Below, piece after piece: positions 1 to 11,280 of a stretch of 64,000 bases of DNA (the first letter of the stretch is position 1; every line of letters begins with the position of its first letter). The stretch is taken from NCBI RefSeq assembly GCF_003576645.1, contig NC_044930.1, positions 21,966,839-22,030,838 on the forward strand, written 5' to 3'. The notes beneath the pieces were generated by a model. That model was not told the origin of the DNA and did no database searches. It saw only the letters and a program-made list of their open reading frames with translations. The DNA comes from Ipomoea triloba (taxonomy: Eukaryota; Streptophyta; Magnoliopsida; Solanales; Convolvulaceae). Both the position numbers and the translations under genes were made by a program.

Positions 1-20
1 GCCCCCCCCCCCCCCCCCCA
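1..20. repeat. Poly-C tract at window start
   Basis: Bases 2-19 are an uninterrupted C run. Together with the poly-C tracts near 38 kb this looks like a sequencing or gap-edge artefact, although a real homopolymer cannot be excluded. The following stretch to about 1010 is AT-rich with only short shadow ORFs, and I see no gene or clear element in it. Confidence 0.6.
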
Positions 21-1012
21 ATTGTTACATTCGCTCCCTTTTATACTAACGACTATAGTAATGACGACCACAATAATGAGCAATGACTCTTCTCATAAGT
101 GTCCGGCTCCTCAATAAATGTTGTCTTTGTGTAACGGGTGGTCGTTTGTCTGCCTTCGGGTCAGTGCTTGTGATTCGGGTCAGGTGCTGCTTGCCCAATT
201 ATCTTGTCAGCGCTCAAGTGTGAATGTGTACCTAAAAGTGTGCTTAAGAACATGTGCATTCTATGATATTTAAAGTGTAACTCAAGAACTAGTGTATTTT
301 GTGATTTTGCTTGATGTAGTTGAAGAGTTTGCACGTTTCTTGAGTGTATATTTCTATAATATAATAATTTAATAAGAGCCAATGATGTCATCCTTAACTA
401 GAACAAAAATTGTGTGTTGGTAGTATAAGTTGTGTTAAGTGTTTATTCTTTGTGTTATTTATGTTGTTCCTTTACACTTTCCTTTTAATTTTACCCTTCA
501 TATTTTTCCTTTTTGACCTTTACTTTACATTAGTTATTAACTGGAATTTAAAATCGGTTAGTGGTGTAAGTGGCATTAAATGTTTTTTTTGGTACTTTTT
601 GTATTGTATATTTATAATTTCCAATTAAATTTACCCTCAATATGTTTTATTTTGTCCGTTCTCCTATCAATATTAAAATCTAATTATAATATAAGAACTT
701 ATAAGAAAAATTATTTGCATTTGTTAAAAGCTAAATTCATTTTTTTAAACACAATACCTACTATGTTCATTGCATTTTAAAAAAAATTATGATAGATAAT
801 AATATTTCTTATCATCAAAAATTAAAATTACTTGTTCCAATTAATACTTATAAAATTTATGTGTTTCTTTATTTATTTTGATCATTTAATTTTACTACCT
901 TTTGGTTATTCATTAGACAGTATTCAAACGCATATTTTGCACATACACTTAGATGTCCGTTAATACCTACTATTGATCGTACGCCTATACCAAATACTAG
1001 GGCAAATTTTAC

Positions 1013-1562
1013 TGTGGACCATGGTCGATGTAGCAGCGTTGACCATGAATTAAGTATCATTAAAAAAAAAATTTCAAAAAAAAAAAGTATCATTAAAATT
1101 ACACTTAAGTTTCATTTGAGAATATTGTTTTGTTTTTTAGTTTCATTCTCTAAACGCACTAGTTTCATTTTAATTCTACTACATTTTCATTTGACAATAT
1201 ACATTACTGCATGAGTTCTATTTTTTAGTTTCATTTTCCACACACTAGTTTAATTATAGTAATGCTAAAGTATTATTTAATTACACTTCAGGTTCATTTG
1301 ACAATATATGTTATTGTATGAACTCTAAATTTTAGTTTCATTTTTTCATACACACTAGTTTTATTATAACAACTCTAAAGTATCATTTTAATTATACTAT
1401 TCTTTCATTTGACAATATACGTTATTGAATGAACTCTTTTTTTTAATTGTCTACACACAATAGTTTCATTATAGTATCACTAAAATATAATTTTAATTCT
1501 ACTGCAATTAGTTTCATTTGACGACCATGGTCTACATAACGCTGTGTGGACCATGGTCCAGT
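1013..1562. repeat. Element bounded by GGACCATGGTC palindromes with internal tandem units
   Basis: The left edge reads GTGGACCATGGTC and the right edge carries two such motifs (about 1523 and 1549). Between them lie about four degenerate units of 105-120 bp, each containing TTCATTTGACAATATA, a GAACTCT block and ACACTAGTTTCATTATA. The structure parallels the element at 33237-33755. It is probably a non-autonomous transposon, but I found no target-site duplication. From 1563 to about 2560 I see only AT-rich unassigned DNA. Confidence 0.45.
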
Positions 1563-2559
1563 GTACCAATTGAAATAATAGTAAATCCTCAACTCAAATC
1601 CAAAACAAGTAATATAAACTCTTATTACATGCATATATATATTCTCATTCTTAAAACTCAACTCTATTTTACTTGAGTCAAAGGTGAAAATCAATTTTAA
1701 TTAGTAGTAATATTACAAGATTTAAAGTGAAGATGGCATGCTAGGATTCTATCTATGCATAAAGCAAAGAGATCCTCCTTTATTATCATCCTTAAATGTT
1801 TGAATAAATGAAGCTAAGTGATATGTCATTAAATATCCCAAGTTAAATTAAAGAGCCCAGGTTTCACAAAGTGAACAAATATGTTAGGTTAAATTATCTA
1901 AAAACACTTTCAATTATGAGAGGAAATTACATTTCTGATCTCTTAATTATTTCGTAAATTGAATCCTTTAAGTATAAAATAAACATGTCTGGTGTCTTAA
2001 TTATCTGATCTCTTCAGTTGTAGATATGACATTTTATTTACAAATTGAATATTCATAAGGGAATATTTTGTCACCCTTAGGTCTTACTGACATTAAAAAG
2101 ATTAGTCTTGATGTTCGGTTTTAGATGACTGGTTGAGGAAATTTGTAGTCAAACAAAAAAAAAAAATTAAGGTGAGCACATTTGGTCCAGGTGAAAATGT
2201 TCGAGTCCTTAATTGTCTCCTTATTTGTAGATTTGGTTATTTAATTGTTTCTCACTTCTCAATTGTAGATATGGTCATTCCTTTTATCGCGCAAATAAAT
2301 ATATGTTTTTTTTTTTTTGGAGTACTATTGACAAATAAATATATGTTTAATTTCAATCAGAGGGATAAAAATTTTGTTATTTTTTAATGGTTGAATGATA
2401 ATGGAGGAGAAGGAAGAAAGTAGTGTTATGAAAAATCACCAATAGCTCCCTCTTAACGTTGGTTTCATGGATGATTTATTTGCTTCTCAAGTAAAAAGAT
2501 CATATTTACAACTTAGAACGAAATTAAAAAAAATTAAAAGAAAAGAGTAAAAAGTCCTC

Positions 2560-2880
2560 TAATATAGTTAGTTTATCAATCAATTTTGTCTTATTTGATC
2601 AGTATTAGTTGTTTGACTTGGTTAAACAATTAATATGAGTGTTCAATTAATTAGCTTTTTGTAACAACTTATTGCTCCAAAATGCTAAAATTCAAAAAGC
2701 TTCTCAAAGCAGCTTTATCTATCAGCTTTTTGAGAATCATTTTGCATGTAATCAGCTATCAGCTAATAATTAATTTACCAAACACGTTTATACAATCAGT
2801 TAATTCTATCAACTAGTCAAACCCACTAACCTAATCAACTAATAGCTATTTTCCAAACACCAACAATGTGTCCTTAAATT
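2560..2880. mobile_element. MITE-like repeat, copy 1 (second copy at 21105-21345)
   Basis: It shares blocks such as ACTCCAAAATGCTAAAATTCAAAA, TTTACCAAACAC and TCAACTAATCA with 21105-21345 in the same orientation. The CCAAACAC-type ends resemble PIF/Harbinger or hAT MITEs. The superfamily is not established. 2881-3300 is AT-rich and unassigned. Confidence 0.4.
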
Positions 2881-3393
2881 ATAGGCCAAAATGTAATTAG
2901 GCTTCTAAACTATAAAAGTTTCAATTAGACACAACTCTTCAATTTGGTTCAATTTAGCCAACCAATAGCTTGTTAAACTAATGCAATTTGGTTAATTAGA
3001 CGATAAACTCAGTAGCCAACCATCCAATTGGTCAAAGAAGCTGGCTAAATAGAGAGGCTGATATGACTTCTCCGTTCAGTAGTTAGAGAAAGAAGCTAGG
3101 CTGGCTTCTCTGTCTAGCTGAATGGCCGGCTACTCCATTGCATTTTTTATCGGTTATCTAAAGGTACTGATTAATGAACTCAATTGCATCAAAATGAGAA
3201 ATTGAGGTTTCTAATTGCTTTTTTTAAAGACCTAATTGCTTTTTCGCCTATAGTTTGAGGCCTATTTGACCATTTTTTTCATGAATCATATGCGTTTATC
3301 TTATAATTAAGAGATCGGATTTCAATATGTGGAGTAAACGAAGGACCAAAATTGTGATTTTTTCACAATATAATTTAAATACATTTTACAATA

Positions 3394-3824
3394 GAGTTAA
3401 TTCCATTTTTGATCCTAGACTTATAGGTCAGGTGACAGTTCACTTTTAGTCCTTTTCTTTATCAGAACATTCCCTTTTGGTCCTAGTATTATTGTGTCAA
3501 TTGTCATGACCATTTTTGGTCCTCCATCAACAAAATTATTTAAATGCCATTAAATACAAGGACATTTCGATCTTTTTAATCTTTTTAATACAAAGTGCGT
3601 TGACACGATATATTTTTTTTATGTTTATCTTGTTGAAAAAATTCACAATTGAAGACGAAAATGCTCTTGTATTTAATAGCATTTAAAATGTTTTGTTGAT
3701 AGAGGACCAAAAATAATTATGTCACAATATACTAGGACCAAAGGATGATGTTTTGAAAAAAAAGGACTAAAAGTGGATTGCCACCTATAAATCTAAGACC
3801 AAAAATTGAATTAACTAATAACTC
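3394..3824. mobile_element. Mutator-type MITE of the GAGTTAATTCC family, copy 1
   Basis: It is a fold-back element starting GAGTTAATTCCATTTTTG, with the inverse at its right end. Flanks are TTTTACAATA and TTTTACAGTA, an almost perfect 10-bp duplication. It occupies the same site as the copy at 63506-63916, so it predates the inverted duplication. It has no coding capacity. Confidence 0.75.
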
Positions 3825-4152
3825 TTTTACAGTATTATGGTTTTTGTTTGGATTGTGTAAATTTTAAATATATTTTACAATGTTGTATGGTTATGTTTCG
3901 ATCACAGGAATGTAAAATTGTGCAATTTTTGAAATGATTTCTAGTATGTATTTTGGTCACATTTACGATAATGAGAGAACATTAAATGTAATTAAGTTCT
4001 AATAATTATGAACTTACGTACGTAGGCTCATCAATCATACCAAATAATACTAAATCCTCAAGTAAATCAAAACAAGTAATATGAACTCTTATTACATGTT
4101 CTTTTCTTCATTTTTAAATTAAACAACTCAGTCTCTTCACACTTAATTTTAA

Positions 4153-4553
4153 GAGTTAATTCCATTTTTGGTCTTAGATTTATATGTGGCATTCCAGTTT
4201 TAGTCCTTTTTTATAAGAACATTCACATTTGGTCCTAATATTATTGTGACATGACCATTTTTGGTCCTCTATCAACAAAACAGTTGTAATTCCGTTAAAT
4301 ACAAAAGCATTTTGATCTTCAATTACATATTTCTTCAAAAAAATAAACATACAAATATAGCGAGGTCAACTCATTTTGTATAAAAATGATCAAAATGTCA
4401 TTGTATTTAACGACATTTCAACGATTTTGTTGACAAAGGACAAAAAATGGTCATGCCACAATAATATTAGGACCAAATGTGGATGTTTTGATAAAAAAAG
4501 GACTAAAAATGGACTACCACTTATAAATCTAGGACAAAAAATGGAATTAACTC
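4153..4553. mobile_element. Mutator-type MITE of the GAGTTAATTCC family, copy 2
   Basis: It has the same terminal sequences as copy 1 and lies between TAATTTTAA and TATTTTAA, an imperfect direct repeat. The matching place in the right arm (about 63170-63190) lacks it, so it inserted after the duplication or is polymorphic. The short ORF at 4376-4561 is an internal shadow. Confidence 0.7.
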
Positions 4554-5433
4554 TATTTTAATTATTACTTTATTAGTAGCTAAAGTGTGAACATGGCATG
4601 CTTGCATTCTATCTATTAAAGGCATAAAGCAAAGAGAGCTTCTTTTTAATCATGCTTAAATGTTTAATTAGATGAAGCAAGTGACATAGCCATGTCGTTA
4701 AATATCTCAAGTTAAATAACCTACGTTTGACAAATAATATGAACAAATTAGGTTTGACAGGGACTTCTTGTTTGAATTCCTTCTATATATATGTTAGTTG
4801 TGGGAATACGATATGATATCATATCAACTTTGTGAGTGAATTTTTTGACAATTGCGGATATAGAGCGCATAGAAGCCATAAAAACATGAGATTTTGCAAT
4901 TAGACATTAGGTAGCATGTAATTTTTATTTTTATTATTATTTTCTTTATATATCAAAGAAACAGTTTTGTAACAATCAACGTAGGGGCTAGGCGCCCCTC
5001 TGTTGAGGCAATTTCAGTCCTAGGCAGTTGTTATTCGGCCGGCCAATTAGGCACTCTACTTGGCCGAGTGGTTTATTGTCTTTTGTGTTTTTTTTTGCAT
5101 GCTCGACTGTTCTTTTTCTACATTCCTCCAACCATGTACTCAACTAATCATATATCTAACCATATAATTACTAGTTTGGGGGATTATAACAGTTTAACAA
5201 ATTACAATTCTGAATAGGTATAGTGGAAATGATATACGCCGATTACTCGGCTACTTAGATGCTAGGTGCTCGACTAGTATGTAGTGCCTTCTACATCATT
5301 GTCAAGAAATCACTTAATTAATAATAAAACGTTAGAAGCTTTGTACTGAATAAAATGGACTACAACTCAGAACTACTTGATGTCTCTCCGAAATGATTCC
5401 AACTCTTTTTATAGGCTTCCGAAAATAGTTAAT

Positions 5434-5550
5434 TGCCTCACTAAAAGCTCCGGCAACGTGAGATGTGTCTGCCTAACTACTACTTGCGATTNTGCCTCAC
5501 TAAAAGCTCCGGCAACGTGAGATGTGTCTGCCTAACTACTACTTGCGATT
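5434..5550. other. 58-bp duplication around a single N (scaffold join)
   Basis: Bases 5434-5491 are repeated exactly as 5493-5550 with one N at 5492. The equivalent right-arm sequence (about 61805-61865) has one copy. This is the expected look of two contigs whose overlap was not merged. Confidence 0.85.
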
Positions 5551-6106
5551 GCGAGGTTGGCCTTCACTGTCCCATAAATTATACTATGGACTACAGTCTG
5601 TCTTACTTACACGGTAGATCTTGATTCAAAATAATATTTAAATTACGTGTTTACAATTAACATATTATGTGCTTACAATTAATAAATTATGTCTATAAAT
5701 AAATTGAAGGCACATAATATGTAAACTACGTACACATAATATGTTAACTACAAACACATCATATGTCGTTAACATATTATGTGTATACAGTTAATATATT
5801 ATGAGTATGTAGTTAACATATTATATGTGCATGTAGCTAATAAATTATGTGTTTTCCATTTGTTTACATACACATAATTTATTAACTAACGACACATAAT
5901 ATATTAATTGCAGACACATAATTTTGGACTAGATCCTCAATGCAAGGCGGAGCCTGATCCATGATATAAGAGCAATCTCACCAGTTATTCTTCGAGAGGG
6001 GTGATTTTCGGCTGATGAGAGGCTGAGTTTTTTGCATAACGTTTCTCCTGCAAAACTTTTTTTTTTTTTCTTTGCAGGAGAAAGAAAAAAAAAAAAAAAA
6101 AAAAAA

Positions 6107-6352
6107 NNNNNNNNNNNNNNNNNNNNNNNNNNNNNNNNNNNNNNNNNNNNNNNNNNNNNNNNNNNNNNNNNNNNNNNNNNNNNNNNNNNNNNNNNNNNNN
6201 NNNNNNNNNNNNNNNNNNNNNNNNNNNNNNNNNNNNNNNNNNNNNNNNNNNNNNNNNNNNNNNNNNNNNNNNNNNNNNNNNNNNNNNNNNNNNNNNNNNN
6301 NNNNNNNNNNNNNNNNNNNNNNNNNNNNNNNNNNNNNNNNNNNNNNNNNNNN
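6107..6352. other. Assembly gap of Ns flanked by A and T runs
   Basis: There are 246 Ns between an A run on the left and a T run on the right, with TCTCCTGCAAAA-type sequence repeated in both orientations around it. The flanks suggest an inverted, hairpin-forming structure that stopped assembly. ORFs crossing the gap are meaningless. Confidence 0.95.
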
Positions 6353-6483
6353 TTTTTTTTTTTTTTTTTGCAGGAGAAAAAAAAAAAAAAAAAAAAAAAA
6401 AAGGAAACCCGCTAGGGTGTTTCAGAGTGAGCGCTAGTTGGCGGCTATTCTTAATTTTGAAAATTTATTATATATTTTGTAGA

Positions 6484-6547
6484 AATGCTCCTTCTAACAA
6501 GGACAAAAACTTGAGTATGGCGCCTTAGACCACTCGGCCATCATCAC
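6484..6547 (-). pseudogene. Truncated tRNA-Leu(CAA) relic
   Basis: On the minus strand it has the D-arm GGCCGAGTGGTCTAAGGCGCC and the anticodon-loop sequence ACTCAAG, but the T-arm is missing. It pairs with the relic at 60959-61012 in the right arm. It is not expected to be functional. Confidence 0.65.
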
Positions 6548-7129
6548 AAATTATGTTATAGAGCTAAATTATTTTGTACATGACCATTTATGTGTATTGT
6601 AAAAGATAATATATAATTAAAATAATTAAAGTAGGTTATTTACCTACATGTTACATGTAGAGTCGTCAAAAAGGATTGAACTAAAAAATCCGTCAATTTT
6701 ATGGGCCTAACAATGACAGCCCTGCCTTTGAACCGTGGACCATGGCAATGGTCCGCCAAATTTCTAAATTTTAAAATGTAATAAAAAAATTAATATAAAG
6801 AGTTAATAAAATAGTTTAGACATGCATTTTAATAATAAAGTAGTAAGTACAATGTTCTTGTGCACTCTTACCACCTGAGCTGTCCGTCCGTCTTACAGAC
6901 AGTAGTAAGTACAATGTTACTAATACACTTTAGATGTTGTACTTTTCTATGTACAATGTTACTAATTTCCTAGGGTATGCCCTAGTGTAGTTTGTACATT
7001 CTTGTTTCTTTTTTGGAATATATTTTCTCATTTACCCAAAAAAAAAGAAAGAAAATGTTACTAATACACTTTGGATGTTGTACTTTTCTATTTGATTAAT
7101 TTTGAAATTTTGTAAGAATAAATTAAATT

Positions 7130-7206
7130 GTTGGGATTTGAACCCACGCCCTCAAATGAGGACCAAAACTTGAGTTTGGCAACTTTGACCACTCGACCAT
7201 CCTGAC
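7130..7206 (-). pseudogene. tRNA-Leu(CAA)-like relic
   Basis: The minus strand reads GTCAGGATGGTCGAGTGG, then ACTCAAG at the anticodon loop, then GTGGGTTCAAATCCCA for the T-arm. The acceptor 3' strand is shortened (CCCAACA), so the acceptor stem cannot form fully. It pairs with the relic at 52661-52744. Confidence 0.7.
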
Positions 7207-7696
7207 AAATAATGTAGTAAAGCTTAAATATTTTGTAGAAATAAATTTATTAAGTACTTAGTGCAGTTAGGTAGTATGTATAGTAAAGATAATATATAAT
7301 TACAATAATTAAAGTAGGGTATGTACATATATGGGAGATGTATGTTTCTATTTATTAATTTTATAAAATACATATAGATAAAATATTTGATAAATTGTTG
7401 GCCAAAATTATAGTTTAATATTTTTTTTGAGTGACGAGGGAAACTTGCAGCTATTATTTGAGAGTGTGTATTGGGTAAATCTCGCCTTGTGACCCTAGAT
7501 GAAAAATGATCACAAGGAGGTAACTAATTTAAGTTACCCATACTTGACCAGCTTAAACTAAAAATGTCAACGATCTCACTAACTTGATTGGGACTGTCTC
7601 AAATAGTTTAATATTTTATATGATATAGATAGCGATTTGAGTACTTTTTTATGTATATTTTGATGTAATTGATTAAAGTTCTTAATAAGTTGTGTC

Positions 7697-7830
7697 AAAG
7701 GCTTTGTGGTCAAGTGGCATAGCTGTGGCCCTCCTAAGTGAGAGGTCATAGGTTTGATCCCCAGTGAGGGCGTTTTCTCGTTGGGAATCTGTTGAACACA
7801 TGCTTGACACAAATAATAAAATTTTAGTGG
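7697..7830 (+). mobile_element. tRNA-derived SINE-like repeat
   Basis: It contains a box-A-like TGGTCAAGTGGC and a box-B-like GGTTTGATCCCC at tRNA-like spacing. The same head recurs near 20940, 28047 and 38930. No clear target duplication was found here. Confidence 0.5.
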
Positions 7831-7858
7831 ATAAAATGGATGTTTTATTTCAAACAAC

Positions 7859-8540
7859 TGTAACACCCCTGGCAAATACTTAAACAGAAAACAGAATAAA
7901 GCGGAAGATACTAGTACTCAGACAGGCCAAAAATCCATAACTAATAATCCATCAAGCTAAACATAGCTGTATAAGTCAATACATACTCAGACAGGCCAAA
8001 AATCCATAACTAATAATCCATCAAGCTAAACATAGCTGTATAAGTCAATACATAATCATAGTCTAAGGTGCGCAGGCCTGAAAATGTCTAATCCAACCAA
8101 ACTACTCACTAAACTAAGCATAGGGTGAAGTGGATCTATCACTAGCGCTCTCGCGGCTCAGTCTGGTGCGCAGGCCTGAAAATGTCTAATCCAACCAAAC
8201 TACTCACTAAACTAAACATAGGGTGAAGTGGATCTATCACTAGCGCTCTCGCGGCTCAGTCTACTCCAACCTGAAAAACAGTTTAGTAACACATTAGCAA
8301 AGGAATGCTAAATAATCAACCACTCACACTCGTGAGAAAATAAATAGTATAGCATAGGTTGTAAATAGGTTTACACACACATATAGAATATATGCACCAA
8401 CGAAACTGTTCTTTATTTAAAATCAGATGATTCAACAACAACAAGCTGAATGAATCACAAACCAAAGACATTTCCAACTGAATATAATATCAAGGAACAA
8501 ATCCATAATACAACAGCTCGACAATATGACTCAATCAAAG
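7859..8540. mobile_element. LTR remnant starting TGTAACACCCC, with two tandem duplications
   Basis: TGTAACACCCC is a common start of plant Ty3-type LTRs. Inside, a 69-bp unit is doubled (7915-7983, 7984-8052) and a 98-bp unit is doubled (about 8067-8164, 8165-8262) with almost no differences. No coding sequence belongs to it. The assignment is tentative. Confidence 0.4.
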
Positions 8541-9389
8541 TGTTAATAAAAATGTTAAAACAGTTGTTTTGAAAAGAGCTCCCAAGTTGTACTAAGTTTC
8601 ATGACAATAATACTTATAGTTCAGAAGATAGTTCAATTACAGAAGTCTTACTATGTATGAGTCTTAGATAAAATCTGTACTAGGGCAGTAAGTAGTTCAG
8701 GAGTCTTGAAGACGTTGAAGACTATGGAGACAACACTCTGAACAAATATCTAAACTAGTTTAAGCAAATATGTTCAGAGTTGGTTACAACCGCTTCAAGA
8801 CCCCAAGGAGTTTAAATAAGAGTCATCTCTTATTCAAAAGGGTTGAGTGATTTACAAAGGAAAATCCACAGAGTATACTCTCACTAAGCTTAAGTGAGAT
8901 CTTGACAAAGCTTACCTTTTGATTCAAGATAGAATGATTTCTCTATGAGAATGAACGGGCTAGTATCCACTCTGGAAAGCAAGGCGTGCTGCTATTGAGG
9001 GGGAGCCTCAATTCAAGAAGATTGGGTGATCAAGTTCTTCTCAACTCTTCAAGGCAGAACTCTAGGATGGTGCTGTGATGATTTTCTAGAGTCAGCCGCG
9101 TGAACACGATTGTAATTGTTGGTACATTTTATCCTGTTGATTCAATGGAGAGTTGTGCGTCCAGAGTGAAGCCCCCCAGATGTAGGAACTGAGTTTCCAA
9201 ACTGGGTTACCAATTGCATGTGTCATTACTACTTTATGTTTATTCTGTTATTTGTGCATTGCATGCCTGAACTACTTGTTGCACTACTCTTAAACAAACT
9301 AGGTAGTTTTCAATGAACTTAGCAATTATCTTCTATAATTGGAAACTTACCTAAGAACGTTAAATTGACTCAAAGGAGTCTGAATTTCA
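8541..9389 (+). mobile_element. 5' LTR of a SIRE-like copia retrotransposon, with PBS
   Basis: The right edge ends ...TTTCA at 9389. It is followed at 9392-9403 by TGGTATCAGAGC, the primer-binding site complementary to the initiator methionine tRNA 3' end. The left edge is uncertain; TGTTAATAAA at 8541 and TGTTAAAACA at 8553 are candidates. No matching 3' LTR is present in the window, so the element is truncated on its 3' side and the LTRs cannot be used for dating. Confidence 0.6.
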
Positions 9390-9492
9390 CTTGGTATCAG
9401 AGCAGGTTTCAAGATTTATCTCTTGGTTACTAGATCCTCAAATATTCTATTTTTACTCTGTTCTTGAAAGTTTTGTTTCTGCGAATTTGACC

Positions 9493-11176
9493 ATGGAAGG
9501 ACAAGTTCAACCACCACAACTGATAGGCACCAACTATGGATATTGGACAGCCAAAACTAGAATTTATCTTCAAGCCCAGGGAGTGAATGTCTGGAAGGCG
9601 GTAACTCACGGGTGGACTCATCCTACAAGAACACAAGAAGATAAGACAGAGTCCCTTGCACCGATCGATCAATGGACTGCCGAAGAAATTACTAACAGTG
9701 ATAACAACAATAAGGCGTTGAATACTATCACTGAGACGCTTGATGAAGGCCAATTTGGACTGATCGCAGGATGTAGCTCGGCAAAAGACGCCTGGGAGAT
9801 TCTGGAAAAACTTTATGAAGGCGATTCATCTGTCAAATAGACCAAAATGCAACAGGTTCATACTAGATTTGAGGAATTGTGTATGAAAGACAAAGAAACC
9901 ATAGTCGAGTTTAACGCTAGGGTTCAAGAACTGAAGAATAAAGCTGCGGTTTTAGGAGAACCCTTCTCATCGGACAAATTGGTCAGAAAAATCCTATGAT
10001 CCGTACCGATACAATTCAGGATGAAAGTTACTGCTATTCAAGAAAGTGCTGGTTGGGAGAAGAAATCCGTCGCAGAATTGATGAGGAATCTGAGAACTTA
10101 TGAGATGGACTCATGGACATTCTATCACAAGAGAACAACAACAAAAAGGGCAAGAATGTAGCCTTCATTGCTGAAGGATGTGACTCAAAAGAAGAAATTG
10201 AAGATCTGGATGATGAGGTTGTTGCGATGATTATTAGAAATTTCTCCAAGATTTTGAAGCAGATCAATCGAAGAAATAGGGGAGGTAAGTCATAGTCAAA
10301 TCGATCGAACAATTCATCATCATCATCATCATCATCGTTTAAATATGGAGGCAAGCCAACAAACTCAAATTACACAAGGAATTCGGGTCAATCTAATCAA
10401 TCAGGCCAGACGAGCCATCAACCGCGTTCCAACCAATGGCAAACATATGAAAAGAAAATAAGAATAAGAATAAGGGTATTCAGTGTAGAGAATATGAAGG
10501 CTTTGGTCACATTCAGGCTGAATGTGCTACATATCTGAAGAAGAAGAAATCCATGAAGGCAACAACTTGGAGTGATGAAGAATGCTCAGAGGAGACGCAA
10601 GATGACGATAAAGAAATCTCTGGAAATTTTGTTGCATTCACAGTTGCCCTGTCTGAATCTCATCCTGAACTAGATAATGATTAAGATCATGACGAAGTAG
10701 ACAAACTACCTTATGAAGAACTTGAACAATCATATGTTCAGTTGTACAAAAAATGGGACATTTTGCTAAAATCCCACACCACAGCTACTACCAAGAACGG
10801 AGTTCTAGAAAAGAATCTCGAAGTCCGAAGAAAACAGGTTTCTGACAAAGACTCTGAACTAGCATTGTCTCATTCTCAAGTGTTACAGTTATCTACAGAA
10901 TTGGAGACTCTCAAGAACCAGATCAAGATGATGCATACAACCTCGATGTTAAATCAAATACTTGATGCTGGAAGATCACCCAACATACGAAATGGTTTGG
11001 GCTATTCTCATAACACTTACAATTCACAAATTACTACATTCATTTCAACTAGTGTAGGATATGGGTCTAAGGTAAAATTCAGGAAAGGAACTCAGAGAAT
11101 GTACACACCTATATGTCACTACTGCAATACAAAAGGACACACAAGACCTGAGTGCTATAGGTTCTATCGCGATTAA
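9493..11176 (+). pseudogene. Copia Gag relic
   Basis: The first ATG after the primer-binding site is at 9493 (MEGQVQPPQLIGTNYGYW), typical of plant copia capsid proteins; upstream in-frame codons belong to the PBS leader. A UBN2-type Gag core follows (AWEILEKLYEG, then TRFEELCMKDKETI). Around 10480 there is a zinc knuckle CREYEGFGHIQAEC whose second cysteine has become tyrosine. A second knuckle, CHYCNTKGHTRPEC, is intact near 11119. The frame is broken by stops at 9838, 9997, 10293, 10682 and 11174 and by at least one frameshift near 10110. In an active element Gag would package the RNA; this copy cannot make it. Confidence 0.8.
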
Positions 11177-11280
11177 AGACTTGAGAAATTCCAAAAGAAA
11201 TGGATCACCCCTGTTGGAAAACAAATATGGGTAAGAAAGTCAGACATAATATGCTACTCTGTTCAACAAGGAAAAGATTA

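Larger units (their letters stand above)
3302..7625 (+). repeat. Left outer arm of a large inverted duplication
   Basis: Read in reverse complement, this segment matches 52243-64000 in the same order. The shared landmarks are a GATCGGATTTCAATATGTGG block, a Mutator-type MITE, the stretch 4570-5340, the stretch 5340-5700 (only a few differences from 61640-61965), two tRNA-Leu relics, and an old SINE-like tract at 7410-7620. Similarity stops at about 7625 on the left and 52243 on the right. The right arm is longer mainly because of a 7.8-kb Helitron. The left arm has its own MITE (4153-4553) and gaps. Confidence 0.85.

Noticed and set aside
6032..6437. ORFs of 121-127 codons across the gap
   Set aside because: Most codons are Ns; the rest is poly-Lys or poly-Phe from A and T runs.
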